Source of the DNA: Nageia nagi
Lineage: Eukaryota; Pinophyta
DNA: 64,000 nucleotides
Assembly: GCA_050084985.1 (NCBI GenBank)
Contig: JBITNC010000001.1
Span: forward strand, 52,018,001 to 52,082,000
Direction of reading: 5' to 3'
This document shows positions 33,186-45,540 of the stretch, in pieces (position 1 is the stretch's first letter; each line of letters opens with the position of its first letter). Both the position numbers and the translations under genes were made by a program. The notes beneath the pieces are model-generated. The model was not told where the DNA came from. It made no database searches and saw only the letters and a program-made list of their open reading frames with translations.

Positions 33186-34227
33186 CTAATAGATGACCCT
33201 CTCCTTGCTATCTTCATTTTTTTGACATAGCATGGTTCCTATGGCATAGAAGGAGGCTGAAATATATAAGTAAGTAGGTTGGGAAAAATCCATGGGAACA
33301 AGGATAAGGGGATTGATAAAATAATTGGTTGATATCTTCAAATGCTTTTTGGCAATTCCCATCCCATACAAACTTGACATCTTTCTTAAGTAAGTGAGTG
33401 AATGGTCTACAATTATCCCCTACCTATGAGATGAGCCTCTTAGCTAAGTTTATCTTACCTTAAAGGCTTCTAAGTTGTTTCAAGTTTTGAGGAGGAGGCA
33501 TATCAATAATGGCTTTTGCTTTCTTAGGATTTGCCTTAATTCCTCTATTTGAAACCATGAACCTTAACAATTTTTTGGAAGTAATTCCATATGCACATTT
33601 TGAAGGTTTGAGTCTTAATTTGTACCTTTGTAAAATTTTAAATACCTCTTCAAGGGCTTGGAGATGCTCTTAAACTTGCTTTGATTTGACAAGGATGTCA
33701 TCAACATAGACCTCCAGTATTTTATGAATGTGCTTATAGAACATAGTGACCATGGCTCTTTGATATGTAGCACCTGTATTTTTTAATCCAAAAGGCATAA
33801 CCTTCCAATAAAAATTACCCTAAGGGGTTGTGAAAGTTGTTTTATGTTGATTAGTAGGATTAATTAAAATTTGATTGTAACTAGAAAAACCATCCATAAA
33901 TGATAACATATCATGGCTAGATATGCTATCAACAATCATATCAATATTGGGTAATGGAAAAGCATATTTAGGATAAGCATTATTGATATCATGAAAATCG
34001 GTACATACCCATATTTCACCAATTAATTTAGTAACATGAAAAATATTGGAAATCCATTCAAAATAATCAATAAACTCTATGAATCCTTTTTGTAAGTATT
34101 TTTCCATCTCCTTTTTTACTAACAAGGCCTTGGAAGGATGCATTTTTCTAGGCTTTTGCTTAATTGGCTTGGCATTTTCTTTTAATGGAAAATTATGCAT
34201 GATAAATGTAGGATCTAACCCAAGCAT
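33186..34227 (-). pseudogene. Tat-type reverse transcriptase, broken
   Basis: The N-terminal part (33820-34227) has K-E-M-E-K-Y-L-Q-K-G-F-I, then V-C-T-D-F-H-D-I-N-N-A-Y-P-K, F-P-L-P-N-I-D and S-F-M-D-G-F-S-S-Y-N-Q-I. The YVDD catalytic motif is intact at 33697-33708. The connection toward the first RNase H lies at 33186-33380 (L-Y-I-S-A-S-F-Y-A-I-G-T-M-L-C-Q). Several frame changes break the palm. Confidence 0.85.
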
Positions 34228-34464
34228 ATCATCATAATACCAACAAAACTTTTTAGAATGTGTAATGAATTTAGATTTGTACCTTTATTGCTTGGAAGAG
34301 GCTAGGGATGCTCCAATTTGAAGCCATCTCTCTTTATTTGTAGTACCAATGTTGATGTTTAACAACTATTCTTGTGGAAAGGTGAGATCCTTATTTTGTT
34401 GTAATAATGATGGTAAATCATTCATGTTATGATCAGCAATTTCATCTTTCTCTAAGGGATAAAC

Positions 34465-35620
34465 CTATAAAACATCATGAAAATTGACCTCTTGGCCAAA
34501 GTAAGCATACTCATGAAGCATATAAAAGGCATGACATTTTTTGTTAGACTTGGGAAATTCTAAATGTGCCCCTAAATATTCAACCAAATCATCATCAATA
34601 CTAAAACAATCAAATATAATAGCCAAGCTATGATCAATCCACATATCTTCATCAATTTCATCAGATAATTCTATCATATTAGATTTTTTTAACAAATTGG
34701 ATGGGACCCCATTTTTGTTTGACCTTTTTGTCACTACATAGACCTATCTTAAGAAGCTATGTTTTAGGATAAATAAAAAAACAAACATATCTTGCTCAAT
34801 TTTGCCTAAATTGCCTCCCTTGTACTTACAATAATTAAACATATACTTTTGAACAAAAGGAGAGGAAAGATATTACCTAACTTGGACGATGCAAGGACAT
34901 CATTTGTAGAAGATTGGTTCCTTCTGTCAAAGTGATCATAACTAGAAGGGACATTGATGTCACCATTTATATGATGTTATCACCCTATATGTATAATAGC
35001 ATGCCATTGGTAGCTTAAAACAACCAATATTTGAGGTTGTCCTAAGTCTTTAATGCATGCAAATAAGTTTTTATCATCTATTTTGTAAGTTTTCATATCT
35101 ATTTCCATGATTTGCACCTATTTTTGTATTTTCCCCTAGTGTAGGATCATATAAGCATTTTATTTCAAAAAATGGTGGCACCAAGGCCATCTCCTCAAAA
35201 TTACTAGCATTACATAGTGCATAGGGCTCAAGATTGGCTAATATTATGTGTACTTCTCCTTGGAATTCAAATTTTATTCTACCATGTTGTGTAGAAGGGA
35301 TAGCTTATGTATCATGGATACAAGATCTTCTTAAAATAATGTTATAAGAAAACTTATAATCAACAACCTAAGACTTAGCTAGAATAGTTCTAACTCCTGT
35401 GGTAATCATGATGGTAGCTATGCCTAGTGGTTTCTTGGAAGAACTATCATAGGCTCTAATTTTAAAAGTAGCTTCTTCTAATGGGGAGATGGTTACACCT
35501 TTTTCTTGTAATTGAGTTGAAAAGTGGTTAAAATATGCATTCACAACTGAACCATTATGTACTTGGTCATTTTGATTTTCTAATCATCTACCAAAGGTGT
35601 GATATATAAGGCTGAACATT
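34465..35620 (-). pseudogene. Tat-type protease region, broken
   Basis: Between gag and reverse transcriptase the minus strand reads Y-N-I-I-L-R-R-S-C-I-H-D near 35327-35350, like the Y-N-x-L-L-G-R-x-W-I-H-D block that closes the aspartic protease domain. G-R-I-K-F-E-F-Q-G-E-V follows. An 89-codon open frame (34465-34734) lies downstream, in the protease to reverse transcriptase linker. The active-site Asp is not clearly readable. Confidence 0.65.
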
Positions 35621-36072
35621 CATTTAGTAGTTCTTGGTTGAGTATTTCAGATTTGTAAAAGGAGATAGTATCACTTTACCTAAAGGTTTGGATCTTATCA
35701 AAAAATGTAGCCACTAAAATGTTAGTAGGACAATTTCATTCTCAAATAAAGCATATAAAATATCTATATGAGCCTAAAATGTAAAAATGAGATTATACAA
35801 GCTAATCTTTGTTGGTGTATTTTTTAATTGATCAATCATACTATAAAATTTAGTATCAGGTGGAAACTTACTTATTTAGTAGTGATAGGATTTGGAACAT
35901 TACAGGGACATCCTCTTCATAAGTTAGCATACACCTATTTGACTACTATGACCAAAATGATGGCATCTCCTTATTTAGCAAGGCATTCATCAATCTTGTA
36001 TCTTACTTATTTTATGAGGGCTATGATAGTTGCTTCTAATATTTTATAGAAGTTTGTAGTGTGTCCTTTTCA

Positions 36073-37041
36073 TTAATGATAAGCATAGTATACCTCAAAG
36101 TGTCCTAAATGCGTATCATCATCAACTTTTTCAAGTGGGTGTAGGAGGCCTTTCTTCATTAAGTCCCTCAAAACAATTCGTGGTTGAACTAGAAATGTGT
36201 AGTTGATATCCTTTGAGGAAGTAGACCTTTGTGCCTTTGGAGGAGTCTTGGGTCTATCTACCATATTAACTGGTTTCTCCTCTTTCTTTATGTATGGTTT
36301 CTTATTATCTTTAAAAAAAGTGTTAGATGTATATTTAAGCTCTCTTATAGATGATAAAACTTTTTCTTGTTACACCAATTATTGAACTAAAGTACTAAAA
36401 CCAACATCCTTACCACTAGGAGCATGCAATTGAAGTATAGGATTAATAGATTCATGAAATATGCCACAAATATCATATTCATCTATTTTAGCTCTAGTAT
36501 TTTGCCATACCTTTTTGAAGCATAATACATTCTTCTCTATGGTTTCATTACTTCCTTGATGAAGTGCACATAATTTTGATATATTTCCTTATTCTTTAAT
36601 ATTATGCTTGTATTGAGCTATAAATGTTTAAACTAAGGTTTTAAAGGAATCATAGACTTACCAAGTAGAGTAAAACCATTAAGTAGCATCACCTTTCAAA
36701 CTCCTTGAGAAGAATTTAGCCATTGGTCTCTCATCTGAACCTAGTTTCAATAAGCACTCATCCTAAAAGCTAATGAGATGCTGCTTAGGATCCTATTCAC
36801 CACTAAACATCTCAAACTTGGGGGTCTTATGATTGGGTGGTAGGAGGAAATTGTGAATGTAATCCATAAAAGGTGAAATAAAAATACCATCATAGTCATT
36901 AGGATTAGATAGTGGTGAGGTTTTGGATGAACCTCCTAGATTAGTCAAGCTGGAACTTGGATTATTATTTGTAGCAATCTCCCTTTGCAAGTCCAAAATA
37001 TTCATGTTCAAATCTTGAAGTGTGGCTATTAGTTGATCCAT
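36073..37041 (-). pseudogene. Tat-type Gag, broken
   Basis: The N-terminal piece (36793-37041) starts M-D-Q-L-I-A-T-L-Q-D and ends K-F-E-M-F-S-G-E. The capsid core at about 36270-36720 shows S-L-K-G-D-A-T-x-W-F-Y and F-I-A-Q-Y-K-H-N. A later piece (36073-36264) has L-M-K-K-G-L-L-H-P-L-E and G-H-F-E-V-Y-Y-A-Y-H. Several stops separate them. Gag would form the particle. Confidence 0.75.
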
Positions 37042-37143
37042 CTTAACATTGATGGCATCCTAAAGATATAGCTATATGACATTGGCAACTTGATCCTAAT
37101 AAGAAGGGTTAGCATGATCTTGCCTCTAAAGCAAGATAAATTG

Positions 37144-37163
37144 AACAGTTGGGTTCACCAAAA
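37144..37163 (-). other. Primer binding site of the outer element
   Basis: The minus strand reads TTTTGGTGAACCCAACTG immediately inside the 5' LTR. The position is right for a primer site; the tRNA is not assigned. Confidence 0.6.
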
Positions 37164-37795
37164 TGTAGACACAAAATAATGCATATAATTATTTATGGGG
37201 CTGATTAATGTACTATTAGGACTACTTTGTAAATATTGACACATATATTAGAAATATGGTAAAAACATGTAATAGGAACATAGCAATGCTTACATAGATT
37301 CTATATTCATTTTGTTAATCAAAAAATGCACAAAAGACATAGCATACATTCATGAACAAGCACTTCATCAATGCCCTATAATTGGTACACCACCAACATC
37401 ATGGGATGACCAAAATTACAAGTGCAAACAAGAATGTAGCAATAAGTGAATTAGTGAATAATCAAATTATGAACATACATGCAAACTTACAAAATAATAG
37501 ATGCACAATATAGATAGACAAAGCAAGTTGCATTCCTTCAAATGATCTTCAATTGATAATCCTTGTATTAGCTTGAAATGATTATTAGCCCATGATTCAC
37601 TCATGATCTATAGGCTATCAAATGATGTCTTTATATATGATACAAGTTTACATGACTTTGATATTTTTGCCCCTTGTACATTCCACAAGGGTCTACACCT
37701 CTCTTATACATATTTAATCCTTTTTTAAATAATACATTGTTAAGGGATTAAAATGATTTATTAAATACATAAAGGTTCATTTTAAGGCATCTACA
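37164..37795 (-). repeat. 5' LTR of the outer Tat-type element
   Basis: 632 bp matching 16441-17076. ATAAA follows as the right half of the target duplication. Confidence 0.9.
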
Positions 37796-37800
37796 ATAAA

Positions 37801-39249
37801 CATTTGGTTGACTATTTTTATTTTGTTAAAATTTTAATACAAAGTCAACTTTATTAATTTTAATAAATATTTTTATATATAAATGAAATGTTTAATAAAA
37901 TTCAAATCACAAAATAAAATTAATTAGAATTCAACTATGTAACCATTTTTTATGTCCAAGATAAATGTCTAATGAATGATATCTCTTGACATTTCTTCAT
38001 ATATAAAGAATTATATCAAAGCTAGTTGTACCTATGCTTATTTTTTTAATATAAATCATATTTTTATTTAAAAAATTACAAACTAAAACAACAATACGAA
38101 TGATATCATAATAATTAGTATATTACATTGTAACTATTTCAAGCACATAAAAACTCATTAATAATTTTATTTTAAGAATTATTAAATGATTTTAACATTC
38201 TATCTTTGTATTTCATTCATGCAATTTTTTTTTTTTTTTATCAAATCATCCTTTAGGGGGTTGTCTTCCATCAAAGTCACCTAGGAGCAACCTTATCCAC
38301 ACCAACATGATCATCCATTGGTTGTACCTTAGCATATCCACATGATGTGAAGGGAAGAGTTTTGAACTTTGAACCTCCCTTTTCCAATTTGAAAATTTTA
38401 TCATATTATAATATAATATCTATAAAACTCAATTATAAATGAATCAAAAAAACTTAACATTTAATAATTATTTTATTATAAAAACTTCATGAATTTAAAT
38501 ATTAGTTATATTCCACCTAAAATTTTAACATATACATTATCATTACTTAGTGTTTACTATTTTGTTTTATTATATTAATTACTTTTTAATTAATTTTAAT
38601 AAAAACTAAAACATATACATTATTTTAACAATAAATATATAGTGATATTTTTATTTTAAATTATTAATTTAAAGGATAATCAAAATAACATCTCAAATTC
38701 CATTTCATAAATTCTAACTTGTTAGACTACATAAAATGTTTCTTTGATTTATTTATAAATTAAATAGCACTTAAAATACTATAAATAGGTTGATTACACA
38801 TATCAACAATACAATCTTGGAATTATACCTTTGAAATTTTGTATCCCCAAATCAAACTGGAGAAAAAAATAGTACAAACACAATGAATTTGAACTTTTGG
38901 CCAAGCAAAAATGAAGAAATTGCTTATGCAATCTACACCCTAACTAGAGAAACATATAGCCTACCATTAAGCATAAGGTCATGGCAAATGCACCAGACAT
39001 AGACAAATGTCTAATGTAATGTGATGCAGGTGCATTACTGGATGACCCTAGAGAATTCCAACTAGGAGTATAGGCATCTAGAGGCTACATGTCCCATCCC
39101 ATAGGAGGTCAGGAAGAGCTAGCCCAGAATCATGAAAATCCTTCTGAGGAGGGGAAGATCAAGCCCAAGTCTAAATATCACACTATGACTATGAAGGTGA
39201 TGGAGGACATCTGCATGAGTGAGCATGAACAATCCTAAGAGGCAAGACT
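37801..39249. other. AT-rich DNA, nothing recognised
   Basis: Very AT-rich, with a T run at about 38227. No coding similarity or repeat structure was seen. Confidence 0.5.
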
Positions 39250-40130
39250 AGGAGGAAATAAGCATATAGCACAAGGAGCATTAACTTAAATCTCTAGTAA
39301 AGTGCAAATATGGGATAGCTCAAGCTCCACCTTTTGAGCTTGATCAATAATCTGCACCCATAGGTCACAAAATACCTCAATCTTATCGGATAGAGCAAAA
39401 TCAGTCATGGGAATGGCTTCTTGAAATACCACTTTATTTCTAATTTTCCAAATATGAAACCAAAAAGTGGAACAAAAAATTTGCCAAATAGTTCTCAAAG
39501 GAATACTGACGGTCAAACAATCCCCTAGCAATGCATGCTACCATGAAAATGGAAAAGGCATGTAAGGAGCAAAAAAGGAATCTACCCACTTCTAGGTAGA
39601 GATAACCCTAGAAAAAGACCAAATTACATGCATAATAGATTCAAGTTCATTGTGAAAAGCACACCTAAAGTCTAGGACTCCACGATACTTCAGGAAAGAA
39701 CCTAAAGGGAGACTCTAATTAAGTAAACTCTAGAAAAAAAAGCTCTTTTAGTTTGTGGCATGAAGCCCATGTAGCCTTGAAGTGTTGCTTCCACCTAGTA
39801 TATTGGTAAATCAAATCTCATTTATCATTAAGCTATGAAACCATGGGACATGTTGGAGTAAGCTAGTTGTATCTTAGGCTACTCTATAATTAAGCAAAGG
39901 GGTATTGGGATACCATACCCAATCTTTCCACCATGGTTTTTAAGAGTTTACACCAATTTTGTGCAGAGCAAAAAAAAGTGTAAGCTCTATAACAATGTCA
40001 TAAGTGGCTTTGTCTTAGGCATTCAACCAAAAACAATACCTAAATTGAACCCAATGAATTCAATTTGAGGAGTGCTAATCAAAAAAATTTGCAATAGTAA
40101 CAATACCTCATTTGAAAAATTTCTAGGCAT
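39250..40130 (-). pseudogene. LINE 3' part, broken
   Basis: An 81-codon frame (39286-39531) reads W-Q-I-F-C-S-T-F-W-F-H-I-W-K-I-R-N-K, the tryptophan-rich stretch after the zinc-binding domain of plant LINE polymerases. Further right (39590-39720) the minus strand reads S-F-L-K-Y-R-G-V, then C-A-F-H-N-E-L-E-S-I-M-H-V-I-W-S, a worn zinc-binding segment. No reverse transcriptase core was found, so it is a fragment. Confidence 0.65.
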
Positions 40131-41580
40131 GCACCCATTAAACCTCAACCATAGGGGTACCATTAAGTTGAAATGGTAATTTTTTTTATATAACTTATAG
40201 TATATATTATATATATTCTTAGTAAAAAGTAATAGTTATAAATTAAATGAGAGAGTTTTATTGGTAGAGTTAAAGGGTGAAATTGCATGTATTTTGAAGG
40301 TTTTCTTTTGTACCTTAATGCATCATTTTTTTACTTGCAAATTATGTGAGATACTTTGTAACACAAGATTTTAATATCACACATATGCATTTATTTCATA
40401 TTTGATAGATTCTTTTCCTCTCTTTAAATATAGCTATTGCTACAATTATAGATTCAACTTACATTAGAAAAAGCCTTGACACCTAGGAAATTCCTAAGAA
40501 AGCTCATCTCAAAGGTATGTCACAAGGTATTTCTTCTTCATGGATGTTATGATGTCATTAAATGACTTCAATAATGCTTGTAATTAGCTATAATATCATA
40601 ACTTAATCTATTATTTTTTTGAGTTGTATACCTAATGGGTCTCTTACTCGTAGTTTGATATACTAGCCCTAACATCCTCATGGAATCAAGGTTTAATGAA
40701 TCCAAAATCTCACTAAAGGTATTTTCACTTTCCTTTTTCTTATCAAGTTTATGCCAAAGCCACCATCAATAGAGGTCCATGGTATGTTCAAAGTACTATG
40801 ATAATTTTCTAGCCATGAACTTTGGATTTTATTTTCTCTAATGATGTCTCTCTAAAAGTCCTTTTTTTGGGTGAATTTTTATGGTTCTCTTTTCCACTAT
40901 GTTTTTTGCTTGGTACATTGATTTTGCAATTATATTATTTTGTCTACATGGAGAAAATATATTTTATTCTATTCATCACCCCAAATTCCTATGTGTTGAA
41001 ATACAAATCTCTAGAAAGATCTAAAGGAGTCTATTAACCTCCAACTAAAGAATACTATGACTTATCATCCAATTATGTATATCAATCTACTTAAAATATT
41101 TTGTAGATGTTAGTAGGTTGCTTACAAAATCAAGGATTATCCTTTAATGTAGGGTAATTTTAGTCTCCAAACCTTATCTCTACTTACTCTTGCACCTTTT
41201 ACACCTATATGTATGATGAAAGGTGGTCTAAATGAGTGTAATAGTGTTTCTAACAAAAAGAGAAAATATGTAAAGGATGAACTCAAATACATGACCAAAG
41301 CAGCTCTAATTAATATCAAACACATATGAAATCAAGCATACAAATTGCTTTACTAGCTTTTTCCTCCCTCTTAATGATCATTATTATGTCATTGTTAGTC
41401 AAGATATTTTCAACTTCGATGTTCTCATTTACTACTGACAACCTCTATTCTTTTATCCTCACACAAACTTTCACAAATATGATAGCATATTCATAAGCTA
41501 TAGATTTTATAGAGTAGCTCAAGGAGGTTATCATATTCATAAGAGAGAATTGTTATACAAAAATCTCTATAATAAAATTA
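40131..41580. other. AT-rich DNA, nothing recognised
   Basis: No supported gene. Short open frames (for example 40822-41037) are T-rich, hydrophobic by composition and match nothing I recognise. Confidence 0.5.
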
Positions 41581-42774
41581 TGACATCCCTTTTGTTCAGT
41601 TAGTGGGTCCAAAAGGCACACCTTTGTAATTTACTTTATTTATGTATTTGTACTTTCATTATTTTGACTTAATATAGGAGACTTAAGAGGTCAATGGACC
41701 CCATTGTGATCCCCAAGTGGGACATATCCCTCCTATGGTTAGATTAGGTGTATTTATCATACTTGGAGATCTCAAGACTTGATTGTGGGAATCCTAAGGC
41801 CTAGTTAGCACTTAATGGTTTAATGAGCACTTAATGACCCAACATTCAGATTGGGAGCATGTAGACACCTACTACAACTTGGGGGAGGATCTTGAGATCC
41901 AAATTACACCTCTAAGTGCCCATGCCTTCCTTTTAGACCCATGCATGCATTCCTAGGTCCATGTGGAGCATAGGGGAGACCCAAACACCCATGTTGAGCT
42001 TGGATTGATCCCTAGGTGCCAACATTGGGCTATGAAGTGATTAGATGATGACTTTGATATGTAATCCAAACCAAGGAAGGCTATATTAATCCTTAGAGAC
42101 TCATTACTAGATATAAATTGATTATTATTACTCCTACCATAATCCAATGGATAACAAGTTTTAACGATGCTAAGCAACCTTTCCTAGGTGCAATGTCTAG
42201 ATGGCATTCATTATGAGGGATCTTATTTATATAATATAAATGTAGCACCTTTTCCCATCCAATGGTATTTCAAGGTTTTACTTCTACCTTCAATGGTTAT
42301 CCATAATTTGAGGAGGGCCCCTTTAGTGGGGAGGACTCTTATTCTGAGGAGGCATATTGTTCCATGGTGCTAGAGTATTTTTAGAGAGAGAACAGATATT
42401 ATGTTGTGTCCTTATTGGCTCATGAGATGCCAATGTTAACCCTTGTAGGTCTTGGTATTATATTCATCATCATTATATTTATTACCAAGGTCATTCATAT
42501 CTCATTCTATTTTTTCACCTAATTTATGCTTGCATTGGCTCCATATGCTTGTATCTACTAGACATTGGTATTATGTTGATTCATAGGTTTGATATTACAT
42601 GATATAGGTAGATGTGGGTTTCTTGATGATGTGCATATGAAATATTATTAACCTAACCCTAACATTAGAAATTGGAGTGTTTAGTTGCATGTGGTTGAGG
42701 CCCTAGACCTGACATCAGGGTTTGATGGTCCAAATTTGCTAATTTGAGCTTGAGTTATATTTTGGATCATTACA
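41581..42774 (+). repeat. 5' LTR of the Ty3/gypsy half element
   Basis: 1194 bp, TGACATCCCT to GGATCATTACA, followed by ATGGTATTAAAT as a worn methionine-tRNA primer site. Its last 1.06 kb recurs inverted at 62924-64000. Confidence 0.75.
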
Positions 42775-43198
42775 ATGGTATTAAATATTAGATATGGCTA
42801 GCCTATGCATGAGACCTATAGTACACCACTACTACACCAGATATAGCATTCAAAGAAAGATGGAATCTACTAGAAAAAGTGAAAGATCACACCTTGAAGA
42901 GACACCTCAAAAGAGTCATCCATGAGGAGGATAGATGACCATGGATGAATGAGTTACTAGATGAGGGGATAATTAGTGATGAAGGGGAGACATAGGGAGA
43001 AATAAATAGATTCATAGGGAGAAATATAGAGATTTGCAAGGAGGAGGAGCATAACTTTGGTTCTAGAATCCACCCTTGACTAAAAGTTTGATGAGCTCAT
43101 TTTAGCTATCCATGACATGACGAGAGTGATGAATTCCATGCAATAGTAGTTGAATAGGCACCCGAGTGTTCAACAAGATCATGAGGGGAATCATAACC

Positions 43199-43400
43199 CC
43201 CATTTCATGCTAGGGATGAATAAGATGCCCCACATCATGCCAAGGATGACCAAGAGGTACCACATCTCATCAAGAATGACCAGGAAATCCCTCGACACAC
43301 CAAGGATGAGAGAGAGATCCCATGTTATACCAAGGGTGATAGAGAGGCCCCATGTCATATCAAATATAAAATAGAGGAGCCATATAATAAGGATTAAATA
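43199..43400 (+). repeat. 30-bp tandem repeat, seven units, coding 10-residue repeats
   Basis: Units start at 43199, 43229, 43259, 43289, 43319, 43349 and 43379, with no gaps. A typical unit is CCCACATCATGCCAAGGATG plus 10 more bases. In the open frame 43150-43374 this gives a repeated 10-residue motif like P-H-I-M-P-R-M-T-K-R. It lies upstream of the gag capsid core, probably in the gag N-terminal region. Confidence 0.85.
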
Positions 43401-43899
43401 GATCAAGATTTGAGCATGAAGATATCTTAGAGTTTGAGGGATCAAGATTCAACCCACCATGGGTTGATGGGACATTTGAGGGCACACTTTTGAGGTTCCA
43501 CTCACACCAAGCACCTTAGGGTGCAAACCCTATCCTAAGAAGAAACTTGGAAGAAGATGTTGGATGGATAAAGGAGCAACCAATTATTCTAAAATCATCC
43601 AAGTTTATTTTTGCACATAATTTTGGGGAGGTGACAAAGGGTAGAGTTCCTAGCCCTTTAGAGATGAATCATATCTTTAAGGAATATTCCATGCTAGATT
43701 CAAGGTTGAGGAGATATGTGAATATTAATGGCTACCTGGAGATATTAGGGTTGAAGGAAGATAGTCTACATGGCCCCTACAACCCTAGCAACTCATGGGG
43801 TAACAAGAAGGACCTATAGCATAAGATTAGTAAGATGTAGGTGCAAATGTTTGACAGGAAGAAGATGATAACTAAGGCATGGTTGCATCAATTGTAAAC

Positions 43900-44530
43900 C
43901 TATTCTATCTTGATCCCTAACATGGTGGAGGAGGATGTGATTCATTTTGTATCATTTCATTTAAAGGGAGATACCTTGGAGTGGTGGTAACATGGAGTGA
44001 TCATGCAAGGGTATTCTCTTACTACTTCTTTTGATGAGTTTGCTAGGCAGTTGGTCAAACTATTTGATAGAAAGAAGGAAAATGACTACTTCTAGGATCT
44101 TACTTAATTGAGATAGCTAGGGATAGTGGACAATTATGGACAAAGTTTCAAAGAATTGCTATCATGATTCACCATATTATTGAAGATAAGTTGACATTTC
44201 TTTTCATCGAGGGGATGATAGAGACATTATTATGGATGGTGAAGGTTTCTTCTCCTAAGAACCTTGATGATGCTATCTAGGTAGCATATGACCTTGAGTC
44301 CATAGTGAAATCCCTCAAGGGAAGGAATATGTATAAGGGATCTATCAATTAAAAGCTTATTATAGATAGATAAGGGTTTAGCATGGCCAAAATTATCCCA
44401 TTGCTTAGAAAAAATCAGTTGGATGTAGCCCCTCAAAGGAAATTAAGAGAGAAAGACAAGTGCTTCTAATGTAAGAAGACTTGGGATCCAAGGCACTATT
44501 GTCTAAGAAAGGGGTAGGTAAACTATATTG
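43900..44530 (+). pseudogene. Ty3/gypsy Gag, broken
   Basis: The plus strand reads F-H-L-K-G-D-T-L-E-W-W, then S-F-D-E-F-A-R-Q-L-V-K-L-F at 43960-44080, the retrotransposon gag core. Near 44455 a C-F-x-C-K-K-T-W-D-P-R-H-Y-C segment is the zinc knuckle with one Cys lost to a stop. Gag would package element RNA. Several frames are needed to read it. Confidence 0.8.
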
Positions 44531-44629
44531 AGAATGTTTTGGAGTGGGAGTCAAATTTGGAGAGTAGGATAAATACCCTAGATCAGGAGTCACCCTAGGT
44601 TGAGGGCACATTAGGGATCATGATTGCTT

Positions 44630-45010
44630 CACTACATGGAGTTAAGAAGTATCTCACATTGAATATTATAGGTTAAGCATGTGGATAAGATGTGATTATG
44701 TTGATTGATCTAGGAGCATATCACAAATTCATTGATCTAGGATTTGCTGAGAAGAAGAACTTGAAGACCAAGGGACTTGAGGGATTCAAGGTTTCCAATG
44801 CCAACAAAAAGCTCACCTTGGTGGACCACATAGTTGATAGTTTTGGTGTAAGGTTATAGAGTTGTATAGTGAGGTAAGACTTCTATATTTATCTACTAAA
44901 GGGACATCCTCATATCATCTTAGGAGCACAGTGGCTATTTGACTTGGATGATATCTACATCAATTATCAAAAACTCATAATGAGTTTTGAAATTAATGAG
45001 AAGACTCATA
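44630..45010 (+). pseudogene. Ty3/gypsy protease, broken
   Basis: L-T-L-N-I-I-G is followed by M-L-I-D-L-G-A-Y-H-K-F-I-D near 44700-44740. The active-site D-S/T-G is D-L-G here. A later segment near 44880-44950 reads D-F-Y-I-Y, then I-I-L-G-A-Q-W-L, the closing strand of the domain. Stops occur after the first segment. Confidence 0.78.
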
Positions 45011-45155
45011 CTTTGTAGGGGATCCAAGATGGTTATCCACATGTAGATAATATCAAGTTGGAGTGATAGATTGGTGTCAGGATAAGGAGGAAGCCAAATA
45101 TGGACGCACATTTGAAGTAGAGGGATGACATGTGATGAGGAGCATTAGAGAGGTT

Positions 45156-45540
45156 ATGTTGGATCTTGAGGGAAGAAGTTGTCCAACATTAGGCCTATGA
45201 AGGGAGTCCCACCCTACATTAAGAATTTGGAGGATTTTCCACACCAAGTTGAGCATCAAGAGAGTGGGACACCTCGTGATGAAGGTTTGGAGAGATAGAA
45301 GAGCCACATTAAGCTATTGGGAGCATAGGCATCCTATGTTGAGTCATTGGGTGGCTGGACTTACTATGTTGTAGTGTAAAGATGATGGCCATCTCATGTT
45401 GGATATTCAAAGATCCAAACATACCATGTTGGACCTCAAGAATTTTTGGTTACCTACATTGAGAACCTATGAGGATTACTACTAAACATGGAATTGTAAG
45501 GATATTGGATACCGTATATTGAGCATTTAGAGAGAAGATT
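45156..45540 (+). repeat. 30-bp-period array, 13 units, no length change
   Basis: A pentamer like ATGTT or ACATT starts each unit at 45156, 45186, 45216 and so on, every 30 bp to 45516. The units differ greatly in sequence yet keep exact register. Translated, the units read M-L-S-x-W or T-L-R-x-W, then five variable residues, with a few stops. It ends where the duplicated block A begins. Confidence 0.85.

Larger units (their letters stand above)
16441..37795 (-). mobile_element. Outer nest element: Ty3/gypsy, Tat-type
   Basis: LTRs at 16441-17076 and 37164-37795 are flanked by a perfect 5-bp target duplication, ATAAA (16436-16440 and 37796-37800). On the minus strand the interior reads gag, protease, reverse transcriptase, RNase H, integrase, then a long 3' untranslated stretch with tandem repeats. 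The integrase wording (G-N-G-Q, P-F-S-L-V-Y-G) and a second RNase-H-like block with T-K-Y-E-A-L-I-L-G-L are typical of the Tat lineage. Without the 12.7-kb insertion at 19304-31985 the element is about 8.7 kb. All genes carry stops. It is the oldest of the three nested elements, because the other two lie inside it. Confidence 0.9.
41581..45540 (+). mobile_element. Ty3/gypsy element, 5' half
   Basis: A 5' LTR (41581-42774), a primer-like TGGTATTAAATA, gag (about 43900-44530) and protease (about 44630-45010) are in order on the plus strand. Two 30-bp-period arrays lie before and after the coding part. Reverse transcriptase and everything beyond are missing: block A starts at 45541. Many stops make it an old, truncated copy. 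The LTR start TGACATCCC and the wording of the protease suit a Tekay/Del-like chromovirus, but no chromodomain remains to confirm it. Confidence 0.75.
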
